From positions 134,724,483 through 134,788,482 of the forward strand of contig NC_053491.1 of the NCBI RefSeq assembly GCF_905171775.1: DNA of 64,000 nt, in the 5' to 3' direction. Both the position numbers and the translations under genes were made by a program. Under the pieces are notes generated by a model. The model was not told where the DNA came from. It was given only the letters and a program-made list of their open reading frames with translations, and did not search any database. Of the stretch, positions 1-8,479 are shown one piece after another (position 1 is the stretch's first letter; each line of letters starts with the position of its first letter). Source of the DNA: Rana temporaria (lineage: Eukaryota; Chordata; Amphibia; Anura; Ranidae).

Positions 1-84
1 ACCCCTGCGTGAGACGTATAGCAGAGTCTACACGTCAATTCAGTAGACCAACGCCCACCAGCAAGAAAGAGAGAGACCACGTGC

Positions 85-903
85 GTGATGTCTGTTCCCT
101 CGCTGTTGTGCACTGTTTCTGAGCGATTGAGGCCCCCAGCGACCTCACTGGGAGCCTCCAGCATGCTCGCTTCGTCTGGAGTACCAGTGACCGACACGAG
201 CATTCGGATGTTCACTGAGGGACAGTTTGTTCTCCTATCAAGCGGAGGATCAGAGACTTTGGCCCTATCTTGTCCTCATTGCGAGGAATTGTCAGTCCGG
301 ATCCAGCCGTTCGCTTGGTGCCAGAGATGCCGGGCCTACCTATTTACGGTGAAACCACCCGCCAGAGCTCCTCGGGAGTACCGGGTGAATTATCTCACCG
401 GAGTTGTCACCGCGGAGGAAGAAGCCACATGGCCAGAGCCCTCCCCGTCGGTGGAAATCGTGGAGTCGGAGGCTCCAAATCCTGAGGTCATATCGGTATC
501 GTTGACCCTGACTCTACAAACGGCTACCTCGCCATCTCGCTCACTGGAGGTAAGCCCTATGACCGAACCAGACCAAGACGATCCAACCGATGTGACCAGC
601 ACACAGGCCGAAACCACATCAGAGACCACCACCTCTACAGAGGTCTCCGTGTGGCGTACCTCCATAGGACAAGGCCCAGCTCAAGCCTCCCGCAGCCGCG
701 TTCGAGGCCTACCTGCCCGTCGCTCCTTACCAGACTGGCCGATTGATCCTACCGCAAAGCCCCGCGGCTACCTGCCTGCAGAGGAGCTGAACTCCTCTGA
801 CTTTGACTCTTTGTCGGATGATGAAGAAACTCTGGAGAGTCTGTTTGAGCCGATGTTTCCGGAGTCCCAGGGGTTCAGGGGGAGCCCGTGCCTTCTACGG
901 TAA
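85..903 (+). CDS. Unidentified 272-residue ORF with a zinc-ribbon-like motif
   Basis: I do not recognise this protein. It has four cysteines spaced C-x2-C-x12-C-x2-C (residues 63, 66, 79, 82), which could bind zinc. A Ser/Thr/Glu-rich stretch follows at about residues 140-205, then a basic Arg/Pro patch, then an acidic, hydrophobic segment near residues 233-258 (motif SSDFDSLSDDEETLESLF). That order resembles a transcriptional activator, but this is inference only. The reading frame stops at 903, while a second open frame overlaps from 803. Base composition is much more GC-rich than the neighbouring intron, so the ORF belongs to an inserted element rather than to the cadherin gene. The start codon is unproven: two ATGs are adjacent. 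Confidence 0.4.
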   Translation: MMSVPSLLCTVSERLRPPATSLGASSMLASSGVPVTDTSIRMFTEGQFVLLSSGGSETLALSCPHCEELSVRIQPFAWCQRCRAYLFTVKPPARAPREYRVNYLTGVVTAEEEATWPEPSPSVEIVESEAPNPEVISVSLTLTLQTATSPSRSLEVSPMTEPDQDDPTDVTSTQAETTSETTTSTEVSVWRTSIGQGPAQASRSRVRGLPARRSLPDWPIDPTAKPRGYLPAEELNSSDFDSLSDDEETLESLFEPMFPESQGFRGSPCLLR

Positions 904-1099
904 CCAGAGGAAGAAGAGCTCCGGCCGGAGCGCATCGCGTGGGTCCCAGATATCGTCTCAGGATGTCCCGCAGCTGACCTGGGGAGACGGTGAGTCAGCT
1001 CCAGTTATTTCCCTCACCGCTCCTATGCCCCTTGCCGTGCCAGCTTTGAGAAGAGCATCGGACGCTGCCGGGATGCAGAGACCCACGTACACTGCCTAA
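803..1099 (+). pseudogene. Overlapping ORF, possible frameshifted continuation
   Basis: This frame is open across the end of the previous ORF and on to a stop at 1099. The overlap lies in G-rich sequence (around 858-885), where a one-base slip or indel would join the two frames. The product is Ser/Arg/Gln-rich with no domain I recognise. It could be a decayed continuation of the first ORF, a spliced second exon, or chance. No start codon or promoter is convincing. Confidence 0.25.
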
Positions 1100-1100
1100 T

Positions 1101-1394
1101 TTGGCCAGGCTGCAGCGCCTGGTGATTCAGAAGGTTGCCACTAGATACGGGTATGAGTACCCCTACGTGCCATCCGCTCTCCTGCATCAAATTGACCTAG
1201 AGCAGGAGGCCTGGAGCCACAAAGCCATTTGGGCTCACTTAAAAGTACCCCGCATCATCACGGGTGCAGACTTGAACCTGTCCTATTTGAACCCCCGGTT
1301 TGAACGCTGTCACCGAGAGTGGAGCTGGGGTCGACACATACAGTGGGTGACCGCGATATTGTGTCAATCTCGCTCCCTTTCTCGGCGATATTGA
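1101..1394 (+). pseudogene. Third-frame ORF next to the palindrome
   Basis: An open frame of about 97 residues begins without an ATG and runs to 1394. Its composition looks protein-like (for example YGYEYPYVPSALLHQIDLEQ) rather than low-complexity. The frame is also open upstream to at least about 1050, so this may be a fragment of a longer decayed reading frame. I cannot assign a family. Similarity to the inverted arms begins only at about 1460, so this segment lies just outside the palindrome. Confidence 0.25.
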
Positions 1395-2052
1395 CCACCT
1401 ACAAGCCCCATTGCCGGAGCCAGCGCCGAGCTGGCTTGCCGCGATGGAGACAAAGCCGTCATAGAAGCGACGGGAGATCCGACTTCCCGCCAATTCTAGG
1501 TGCGGCATTTGGTATGCATTCCTGAGGGAGAACTCCACGCCAATTTTTAAATAAAAAACCGACATGGGTTCCCCCCCCAGGAGCATACCAGGCCCTTAGG
1601 TCTGGTATGGGTTGTAAGGAGACCCCCCCTACGCCGAAAAACCGACGTAGGGGTCCCCCTACAATCCATACCAGACCCATATCCAAAGCACGCTACCCGG
1701 CCGGCCAGGAAGGGAGTGGGGACGAGCGAGGGCCCCCCCCCTCCTGAGCCGTACCAGGCTGCATGCCCTCAACATGGGGGTTGGGTGCTCTGGGGCAGGG
1801 GGCGCACTGCGGGGCACCCTGTCCCCATGTTGATAAGGACAGGGCCTCTTCCCGACAACCCTGGCCGTTGGTTGTCGGGGTCTGCGGGCGGGGGGCTTAT
1901 CGGAATCTGGGAGCCCCCTCAAATAAGGGGGCCCCCAGATACCTGCCCCCCGCCCTAGTTGAATGGATATGGGGTACATCGTACCCCTACCCATTCACCT
2001 GGAGGCAAAGTGTTAAACTTAATAAACACACGACACAGGGTTTTTAAAATAA

Positions 2053-2058
2053 TTTATT
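2053..2058 (-). terminator. Poly(A) signal of the left arm
   Basis: On the minus strand this reads AATAAA, preceded by AGCAGACT, and is the mirror image of the signal at 3007-3012. It lies about 400 bases downstream of the minus-strand TATA box at 2456-2465. A T/GT-rich stretch follows (reading leftward), as expected for a vertebrate polyadenylation site. Confidence 0.45.
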
Positions 2059-2094
2059 AGTCTGCTCCGGGGGCCCCCTGTCTACTTTAGCTCT

Positions 2095-2240
2095 TTTAGC
2101 AGGGGGGGCTTCTTCTTCCGCTCTCCGGGGGGGTCTTTTGCTCTCCGGGGGGTCTTCTCCTATCTCGGGGGTCTTCTCCGCTCTCCGGGGGGGTCTTCTC
2201 CGCTCTGGGGGGTCTTCTTCTATCTTCGCCGCTCTCCGCT
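2095..2240. repeat. Short tandem CTCTCCGGGGGGTCTT units
   Basis: About six imperfect units of roughly 22 bases (consensus CCGCTCTCCGGGGGGTCTTC) lie in the left arm only. The right arm has a different local expansion at the matching place. The two arms have therefore evolved separate tandem repeats since the palindrome formed. Confidence 0.6.
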
Positions 2241-2455
2241 GTTGACTCGGCGCACCCCGGTTCTTCTCGTGCTGTCCGGTGCTATCTCCTTTAGTGCTGG
2301 CCGCCCACTATCTTCGTGTGTTAGCTCAGTTACTAGCAGGCGGCCAGCACGCTCTTCTGTGACGTCATCTTCTTCTCTTCTCTTCTTCTCCCTTCTTCCG
2401 ATGTTGACCCGACGGCTCTTCTCGCTGCAATGACAGGTGCGCGGCTTGCATCCGA

Positions 2456-2465
2456 CTTATATAGG
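2456..2465 (-). promoter_or_regulatory. Minus-strand TATA box
   Basis: The minus strand reads CCTATATAAG, identical to the plus-strand box at 2561-2570. The two boxes face away from each other across a 95-base centre. The downstream sequence in both arms contains a CATTGCAGCG motif followed by a GA-rich leader. Promoter activity is inferred from this symmetry. Confidence 0.5.
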
Positions 2466-2483
2466 CTTCACAGTCCCATCATG

Positions 2484-2534
2484 CTCCGGTACCTACCCAC
2501 GTGGGTAGGTATCACGTGGGTAGGTACCAGAGCA
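2484..2534. promoter_or_regulatory. Palindrome centre with two E-boxes
   Basis: The centre carries two CACGTG E-boxes (2498-2503 and 2513-2518) inside repeated GGGTAGGT sequence, with a CRE-like TGACGTC at 2546-2552 just to the right. CACGTG is the binding site of bHLH-zip factors such as USF and MYC/MAX. Sharing one central E-box pair would let a single factor drive both divergent promoters. This role is inferred. Confidence 0.45.
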
Positions 2535-2560
2535 TGATGGGACTGTGACGTCGTAGGTGG

Positions 2561-2570
2561 CCTATATAAG
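2561..2570 (+). promoter_or_regulatory. Plus-strand TATA box
   Basis: CCTATATAAG lies about 50 bases right of the E-boxes. Transcription would run rightward through a GA-rich region to the poly(A) signal at 3007. Two further TATA-like sites (TTTTATATAAGC at about 2763 and TTTTATAAAAGC at about 2873) sit inside a local tandem duplication. Confidence 0.5.
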
Positions 2571-2717
2571 TCTGTGCGAGCCGCCGCACCCGGCATTGCA
2601 GCGGGAGGAAGCGACGTGTCAACACCTAAAGGAAAGAAGAAACGAAGACAGCAGAAGGCGACAGAAGAAGAAGCAAGAAGACAGAAGAAGAAGCAAGAAG
2701 AAGACAGAAGCACACCA

Positions 2718-2935
2718 CCCCCCGCCGAAGACGTCAGAGGAAGCCCGCCGGGGGGTGGGTGCTTTTATATAAGCGACCCCCCCAGCGGCGGAAGAGAACC
2801 AGACGGCGGCGAAGAAGAGCGGCACCCACCCCCCCGCCGAAGACGTCGGAGGAAGCCCGCCGGGGGGGGGCGCTTTTATAAAAGCGACCCCCGGCGGAAG
2901 AGAACCAGATGGCGGGAAGAAGAGCGGCCCCCACC
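2718..2935 (+). repeat. Two tandem units of about 110 bases containing TATA-like sites
   Basis: The segments at 2718-2826 and 2831-2931 share the sequence order CCCGCCGAAGACGTC, GAGGAAGCCCGCCGGGGGG, TTTTATA and AAGCGACCCCC, then GGCGGAAGAGAACCAGA. The duplication is absent from the left arm. An Arg/Lys/Pro-rich open frame crosses it, but that is explained by the repeat composition. Confidence 0.65.
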
Positions 2936-3006
2936 CAAAGACGTCAAAGAAGCAAGCCCACCCTCGTGAAAGAGCTAAAGAAGAGAGGGGGGCCCCGGAG
3001 CAGACT

Positions 3007-3012
3007 AATAAA
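3007..3012 (+). terminator. Poly(A) signal of the right arm
   Basis: AATAAA is followed by a T/GT-rich stretch (TGTGTTGTTTATTTGTGTTT). The same module (AATAAA, TGTGTCTGT, then GTGAATGG and GGTACAATGTACC-like sequence) recurs at about 34862 and 45648 in other copies of the family. Confidence 0.5.
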
Positions 3013-3630
3013 ATATTTTAATACCCTGTGTTGTTTATTTGTGTTTACACTTTGCTTGCAGGTGAATGGGTAGGGGTATGATGTACCCCATAATCATTCA
3101 CTTAGGGTGGGGGGCCAGTATGTGGGGGCCCCCTTATTAAAGGGGGCTCCCAGATTCCGATAAGCCTCCCGCACGCATACCCCGACAACCAATGTCCAGG
3201 GTTGTCGGGAAGGGGCCCTGTCCTCATCAACATGGGGACAGGGTGCTCTGGGGTGGGGGGGCCGCAGTGCGCCCCCCTGCCCCAGAGCACCTGACCCCCC
3301 CATGTTGAGGGCATGCTGCCTGGTACGGCTCAGGAGGGGGGGTGCGCTCGCTCGCCCCCACTCCTTTCCTGACCGGCCGGGCGGCGTGCTTTGAATACGG
3401 GTCTGGTATGGATTGTGGGGGGACCCTAACGCCGTTTTTTCGGTGTAGGGGGGTCTCCTTACAACCCATACCAGACCTAAGGGCCCGGTATGCTCCTGAG
3501 GGGGAAACCCATGCCGGATTTTTATTTAAAATCCGGCGGGGAGTTCCCCCTCAGGATTCATACCAAACGCCGCCCACGTGTAGAATTGGCGGGAATCCAA
3601 GTCGGATCCCCGTCGCTTCTATGACGCGAT

Positions 3631-3730
3631 CGCTGGAATGTGGTTTTACTATTCCAGCGAGTGCGAGATGTCGGCACCCTGTCGCCGAGAATCAGCGCGA
3701 TGCTGTCGTGCTAAAAACACATTCTCGGCG
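3631..3730. repeat. Two short perfect hairpins
   Basis: CGCTGGAAT (3631-3639) pairs with ATTCCAGCG (3651-3659). CGCCGAGAAT (3683-3692) pairs with ATTCTCGGCG (3721-3730). They lie just beyond the right end of the big palindrome and may be part of the element terminus. No function can be read from them. Confidence 0.6.
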
Positions 3731-3896
3731 GCAGGTATTGTATACAGCGATCGGGTTGTATTGAAGTCTCCTGGGAGAGAAGACCTGGTCTTTTCAGTCA
3801 CCTCTACGGCGGTAGATGGTGGCGTTGTGATTTTGCCAGACCCGCGGTTTTAAAAATAAGCTGCATGCCCGTTTTATCTGGCCTATTCTTTTTTAA

Positions 3897-4109
3897 GAAG
3901 TATATCGGAAGCCCCTCGGTCTTCATACGTTTCTAGCTGTCCCCGGACTCCTATCCTCTTCTCCTCTCCTCTACCAGCCAGGACTCTCTATAGAACTCAT
4001 TGTCAGTGAGCTCTATGGAGAGTCCAGGCTGGTAGAAAAGAGGAGAAGAGGAGAGGAGTCCAGGGACAGCTAGGAACGTATGAACATTAAGGGGCTTCTG
4101 ATATACTTC
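3897..4109. mobile_element. Hairpin (foldback) MITE-like element
   Basis: The two halves are near-complementary along their whole length: GAAGTATATC...GCCCC at the left matches GGGGC...GATATACTTC at the right, with CTAGCTGTCCC and CCTCTTCTCCTCTC blocks in mirror order. The centre is near 4003. No coding potential is visible. It is best read as a palindromic non-autonomous element. Confidence 0.7.
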
Positions 4110-4489
4110 ATATGTGCTGATGTGACCTTTGTAATGAGGGTCCATTAAATAGGGTAAGCGGCTGTATTGTTGGATGCTGGTGATGAATTTCAGAGGTTTG
4201 AGGAGTTTTTGGTGGAAAAAAAACTCCAAACTGATTACAGGGACTGTAGGGGTCATGCAGGGGTTAAGTCATATGCAAGGAGAATATTGTAAAGGAAGAG
4301 GAAACAGTTGTCACCTGGCAGTGAGAGAGGGAGCTGGACACACATGAGTGAACACGCTGATTTAACTTAGGATTGAGCTGTCATTTTTACAAGGGCTGGT
4401 GGTGATTCTGGGCTCCCATATGACAATATAATTAATATATATACTGTATAATGTGTCCTAACATAACTCCTATGTGTGTCTTTTTTCAG
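4110..4489 (+). other. Intron sequence upstream of the first visible exon
   Basis: AT-rich sequence with no repeat that I recognise. It ends in a polypyrimidine tract and the acceptor TTTTTTCAG. No upstream cadherin exon is visible here, so the preceding exon lies left of the window or further left than the element at 1-3850. Confidence 0.6.
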
Positions 4490-4669
4490 ATACTGGTGCA
4501 TTAACACTACGTCAGCCTCTGGATTATGACAATCCTGACATCCACAACGCATATGCTTTACCTGTTGTTGCCTCTGATGGGAAAAACACAGCCTTTTATT
4601 TTTGTGAAGTACATGTTACTAATGTCGATGAGCCACCAGAATGTGACCCTGCTATTTCTTCTGTAACAG
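4490..4669 (+). CDS. Cadherin-related exon A (residues 1-60)
   Basis: Acceptor TTTTTTCAG, donor GTAAAC, phase 1 to phase 1. It encodes the second half of an EC repeat: DTGALTLRQPLDYD at the start, an ASDG segment equivalent to the cadherin DxA region, then VTNVDEPPEC at the repeat end. The DxNDN calcium motif is altered to NVDEP, a change seen in divergent cadherin-related proteins. The exon completes the D codon from an upstream exon not in the window and ends after SVT. Confidence 0.85.
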
Positions 4670-5684
4670 GTAAACCCAATTAACCTATATATGAGTGGAG
4701 ACTGACCAAAGAGTTTTAAAACTCATAAAAAAACAAAACAAGGATGCATAGAAGTCAGAAAAGGAGACATGGCATTTAGGGCTGCAACGTTTCTTATTAA
4801 CTGAATAGTAGCATGCATTATTTTTTACATGTCTTGGCTGAAAAAGGACACCCATGCTACCGTTCAATAAATAAGAAAAGTTGTTCATTTCCTCAGTGGA
4901 AATTTTCTCAGTGTTTCACAGTGGAGTCTGTGATGAAACATTTTTCTTGAATGGTATATAAAGTATATTTTCATTAACATAGGAAATCAATGTTTCTAAA
5001 ATCTTCCTTTCAAGCCAGCAGAAAATGCCTTATTTCTTAACTAGTCTTTCAGGAAAGCACCAGGAGAGAGTGCAGCTCCACCCACTTCACAGGAAACACT
5101 GCAGTCAATGCTTTAAAGCCTGGACACTTCCACCATGGCCTCAGTTGCAGTGTTTCCTCCAGGCATGGTGGAAGCGCTGAAGGGGGTTAGGTGTGTGCTG
5201 TGCTCTCTCCAAGTGGAGAAGATTTAGGGCATACCTGGTGGTATTTTTTTTTCTTGCTGTCTGGACAGCCCAACACCCCCCTGATGGGAGGGGGTGTTTC
5301 GGTGCCTTTCCCCTTCTTAAGCCCAATGAGGGCAGAGGCGGGCGGAGGGTCCCGCGCCGATAGACCGGAGGGTGCAAGCTGAGTGCAGGGGACCACACTG
5401 TGAATCAGTGCGGCGTCTCTGGCGTGGTCACACATAGAAAAATGTTAACCAGAATTTGAAATGATTAGAATATCGCTACTGGTAAATGGGACATGTGGAG
5501 CTACAACAACCAGTGTAGGGCAAGGAGAGACGATTACTGGCACTTCCTTGTTTAGCTGTGATTGGTCACAACTGATCACATGGGTAAAGAGACGTGTTAT
5601 CAGCTATTTACCAAGATCAGGGTTGCTCCCTAGGGACACAGCGCGCATATGACATTGTCCCAGAACGAGAGAGGATCCCGCCTG
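4670..5684 (+). other. Intron 1, left part with old repeat sequence
   Basis: AT-rich intron to about 5030. Then GC-richer sequence (5030-5430) that looks like an old dispersed element, containing CACACTGTGAATCAGTG near its end. A further segment (5455-5684) was present before the SINE inserted, since it continues at 6225. No exon or promoter is visible. Confidence 0.45.
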
Positions 5685-5699
5685 CTGTCATTTATCTTT

Positions 5700-6224
5700 T
5701 TTTTTTTTTTTTTTTTTTTTAAAGTGTATTTTGTGCATGTACTCGAGAGAGGAGCCGGACTGCAGGAGTTTGGAGTAGGCAGGCCTCCCCCAGAGGCAAT
5801 CTGCCACCTTTCTCTATGCCCCGGGTGGCAATGGCAGGTGTGTGAGGGGGTCCTCCCACACAGCCCGCCCTACCTGCTCCGCTTTGAAGCCCAACGGGGC
5901 AGAGGGACTCCCTATTAGGGAGTGAGAGGATTAGCCCGCTCAAACCAGCCCCGTTAGTCCTTCGCCTCTCTTTTTAGAGACCGCGTGGTCAAAGTGCGTG
6001 ATGTTAACCCAATTTCGAGTGCGTGTAAGTGTGGTGGTTTTTGTGGGAGGGGGGTGGGCGTACTAAGCGCAGGCTTACCTCGCATAGCACACCCACTGGG
6101 AGCCTGGCTGAGACCACCAAACTCAATTCACATGTAGCCGAGACCGGGATCCGAACCCCTAGCTGCAGAGGTGAATGGCTTGTCAGCGCAGTGCCAATCG
6201 CGTTGAGCCACCGCAGCTCCACAT
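5700..6224 (-). mobile_element. tRNA-derived SINE with target-site duplication
   Basis: Read on the minus strand from 6224, the element begins with a tRNA-like head. An A-box-like TGGCTCAACGCG sits at about 6210-6199 and a B-box GGTTCGGATCC at 6157-6147. A 300-base body follows, and the element ends in a poly(A) tail (24 T on the plus strand, 5697-5720, overlapping the duplication edge). The 15-base CTGTCATTTATCTTT flanks it at 5685-5699 and 6225-6239. This is the structure of a Pol III-transcribed SINE mobilised by LINE machinery. The family name is unknown to me. Confidence 0.85.
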
Positions 6225-6416
6225 CTGTCATTTATCTTTACGACGGGCAAGAGTTAGTTAAAGATCCTTGTTTCATCTAAAACATCCTATTTACAGAAAT
6301 TGTCCCTAACAAGCAAAGAATAATTAAAACATTTGGGAAAATTACTGCACTAAACAAATCACAATATATGAAGCTGCTAACACTCAAACAAAGTCAGAGG
6401 AATATGTAAAAACATA

Positions 6417-7086
6417 GGGCCAGATTCACATATAACTGCGGCGGCGTAACGTATCGTCTATACGTTACACCGCCGCAAGTTTTCAGCGCAAGTGCCTGAT
6501 TCACCAAGCACTTGCGTGAAAACTTACGGCGGTGAAACGCAAGCCCGCCTAATTCAAATGGGGCGTGTACCATTTAAATTACACACGCTCCCGCGCCGGA
6601 CGTACTGCGCATGCTCCGTTTTGAAATTCCTGCAGTGCTTTGCGCGAAGTGACGTCATTTTTTTGAACGGCGACATGCGTAACGTACTTTCATATTCCCG
6701 GACGTCTTACGAAAAAAAAAATTGAAATTCGATGCGGGAACGACGGCCATACTTTAACATGGCTCGTCTAAATTTAAGCCATGTTAAAGCAGGCCTAACT
6801 TTGCGACGAGAAAAAACGACTAGCGACGATGTAACGAACGCAAAAACCTTCGTGGATCACCATAAAAGCTCATTTGCATACCCGACGCTGGAAAACGACG
6901 TGAACTCCACCCAGCGGCGGCCAAAGTATTGCATCCTAAGATCCGACGGTGTAAGTCAATTACACCTGTCGGATCTTAGGGCTATCTATGCATAACTTAT
7001 TCTATGAATCAGCCGCATAGATACTCTCAGAGATACAACGGCGTATCAGGAGATACGCCGTCGTATCTCTTCTGTGAATCTGGCCC
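6417..7086. mobile_element. CpG-rich GGGCCAGATTCA-ended DNA element, copy 1
   Basis: It starts GGGCCAGATTCACA and ends TGTGAATCTGGCCC, an inverted repeat of about 14 bases. The interior is rich in CpG and contains sub-palindromes (for example CTAAGATCCGAC / GTCGGATCTTAG). No transposase is present. Five more copies are listed below. The superfamily is uncertain: flanks are ATA-like, and no longer duplication is clear. Confidence 0.8.
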
Positions 7087-8450
7087 ATAGTGTAGCGCTG
7101 AAGATCTATAAAAGTATAATAAAATATACAGTCCATAAATGGAGTGAGGATAACAATATAATATACAAAACAATAATGTGTACAATTAATACTGATAGGA
7201 ATGCATGAATAAAACAATGAAACCATTGAAACCATGCAATCACTAGGTGAGTGGGAGTGAATATCCACAAAGAAGAGATAAAGTCCACTCCAAGATAGAG
7301 CTTGGAATAATGTAACCAAAAACGTGATGAACCGTTATGACACCTGTAGTGATAGCGTATCCTCCAACAATTAATGAAGATGGGTACTCTTACCGGAAAG
7401 AATGGACACACATGCTAGCAGCAGTAAGTCAGTCAGGCTTATAATGACCGATTCTTTGGACTCCAAAACTGTGCAGGGAAGGATCAAGCTGGGACCCGAT
7501 TAGGGATCAATCCAACGGACGGTCACAGATGATGGATGTTCTCAACGAAACACAAAATGGAAGCACCCTACACACTCGGGACTAACGCCATCGGGCTGTG
7601 AACAAAACGCACTGCATAAACAGCTATTTGGCTTCGATCCAGGTGGATCCACCCGGACAAACCTGATTTTCAGGGGTCTTGTGTACAAACAAGGCTAAAC
7701 TCCCCCCCCATACTGGGACCTGTGCTTGCTCCGGGATAGGCTGCATATGCTGAAACACACCTTGAGTCCACTGACAATCACCACTTCAGCAAGGGACCTT
7801 TCTCTTTGTAGATCTAACGATTGAGAACTGATATACCACACAACTCCCTGGCCCCTGATGACGGTCTTCTGCTCATCCAAGACCAGAAACGCGTCGGGCA
7901 TCCTTCACCGTCCCTTGGAGATTGTGTTTTTAACTGTGCTGTATCATACATTGTCGTGTTAACTAACCTCACTCCTCCCCTTATCTTTCACCACTGGGTG
8001 CACTTTTCCATCCTTGATGTTTCACATCTGCATACCATTTTTGTAAATGTTTTTATGTAATAATATCTTGACCATTTAGGTCTTTTGTTAACAAGCGACA
8101 ACTGTCATCTTGTGTGGTCCATTAAACCTTTTTATACCTTTGAGCTTGGCCTGCAAAGTCCCATTTTTTGGGGGGTATTTCCTTTTGTCCAAAATGGAAG
8201 CAGTGAGAAACAAAAGAGGCTCCATATGGTGGCGGTCAAACAAGGGGGGTTTATTTAAAAAATAATACATACATCAAGGCACAGATATATATTAAAAAGC
8301 GATCACGAACATGTAAAAAGCAATGTGGGAAGCAGTAAAAGGCCGATGCGTTTCGTCTCAAAAGTACTTCAACTGCCCCAGTTGAAGACCTTTTGAGACA
8401 AAACACGTAAGCCTTGTAATGTTTTGGTGTCATTGGGCAAGGCAGTCATG
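7087..8450. other. Intron 1 region with Penelope-like remnants
   Basis: This stretch holds no exon. It includes a hammerhead-like motif at 7852-7899 and, at 8338-8405, a second foldback reading GACGAAACGCATCGG on the minus strand. In my knowledge, such GAAACGCGTC-type motifs mark the ends of Penelope-like retroelements in animals. No reverse transcriptase is visible, so these would be terminal fragments. Confidence 0.4.
7852..7899 (+). ncRNA. Hammerhead-like self-cleaving ribozyme motif
   Basis: The parts appear in the order of a type I hammerhead. Stem I strand GCCC (7851-7854) comes first, then CTGATGA (7855-7861). Stem II is GGTCTT/AAGACC (7863-7868 and 7879-7884), followed by GAAA (7886-7889), a minimal helix III CGCG (7890-7893) and TC (7894-7895). 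GGGC (7896-7899) pairs back with stem I. Cleavage would follow C7895. The first stem II pair is a C-A mismatch instead of the usual G-C, so activity may be reduced. Very short helix III is known from Penelope-element hammerheads. Confidence 0.5.
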
Positions 8451-8479
8451 GTCAGGGAAGATATATTTTGTTCATAGCA

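Larger units (their letters stand above)
1430..3630. repeat. 2.2 kb imperfect palindrome (inverted-repeat element)
   Basis: The left arm (about 1460-2505) is the reverse complement of the right arm (about 2507-3625), with many indels. Matching landmarks are the CTTCTATGACG / CGTCATAGAAG pair at 3616 and 1460, the GGTCTGGTATGG segments at 1600 and 3410, the AACATGGGGACAGGG segments at 1820 and 3230, and the AGCAGACTAATAAA poly(A) segments at 2060 and 3000. Inner modules are shared with dispersed repeats at 34.9 kb and 45.7 kb, so this is an element. The two arms have diverged in their GA-rich middle parts. The outer limits are approximate. Confidence 0.75.

Noticed and set aside
85..903. Assigning the zinc-ribbon ORF to a known viral or cellular transactivator
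   Set aside because: The cysteine spacing and acidic tail are too general; no family-specific motif is visible.
2574..2969. 131-codon Arg/Lys/Pro-rich ORF in the right arm
   Set aside because: It runs through GAAGAAG and GCCGCC repeats and a local duplication, and has no counterpart in the mirror arm.
1430..3630. A pair of head-to-head retroviral LTRs
   Set aside because: There are no TG...CA ends, no direct-repeat flanks and no primer-binding or polypurine sites; only TATA and poly(A) signals match an LTR.
4110..4489. An upstream cadherin exon
   Set aside because: No open frame with a donor in phase 1 and EC-type sequence is present between the hairpin element and exon A.
6130..6224. A free-standing tRNA gene on the minus strand
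   Set aside because: The tRNA-like part continues into a 300-base body and poly(A) tail with a target duplication, so it is the head of a SINE.
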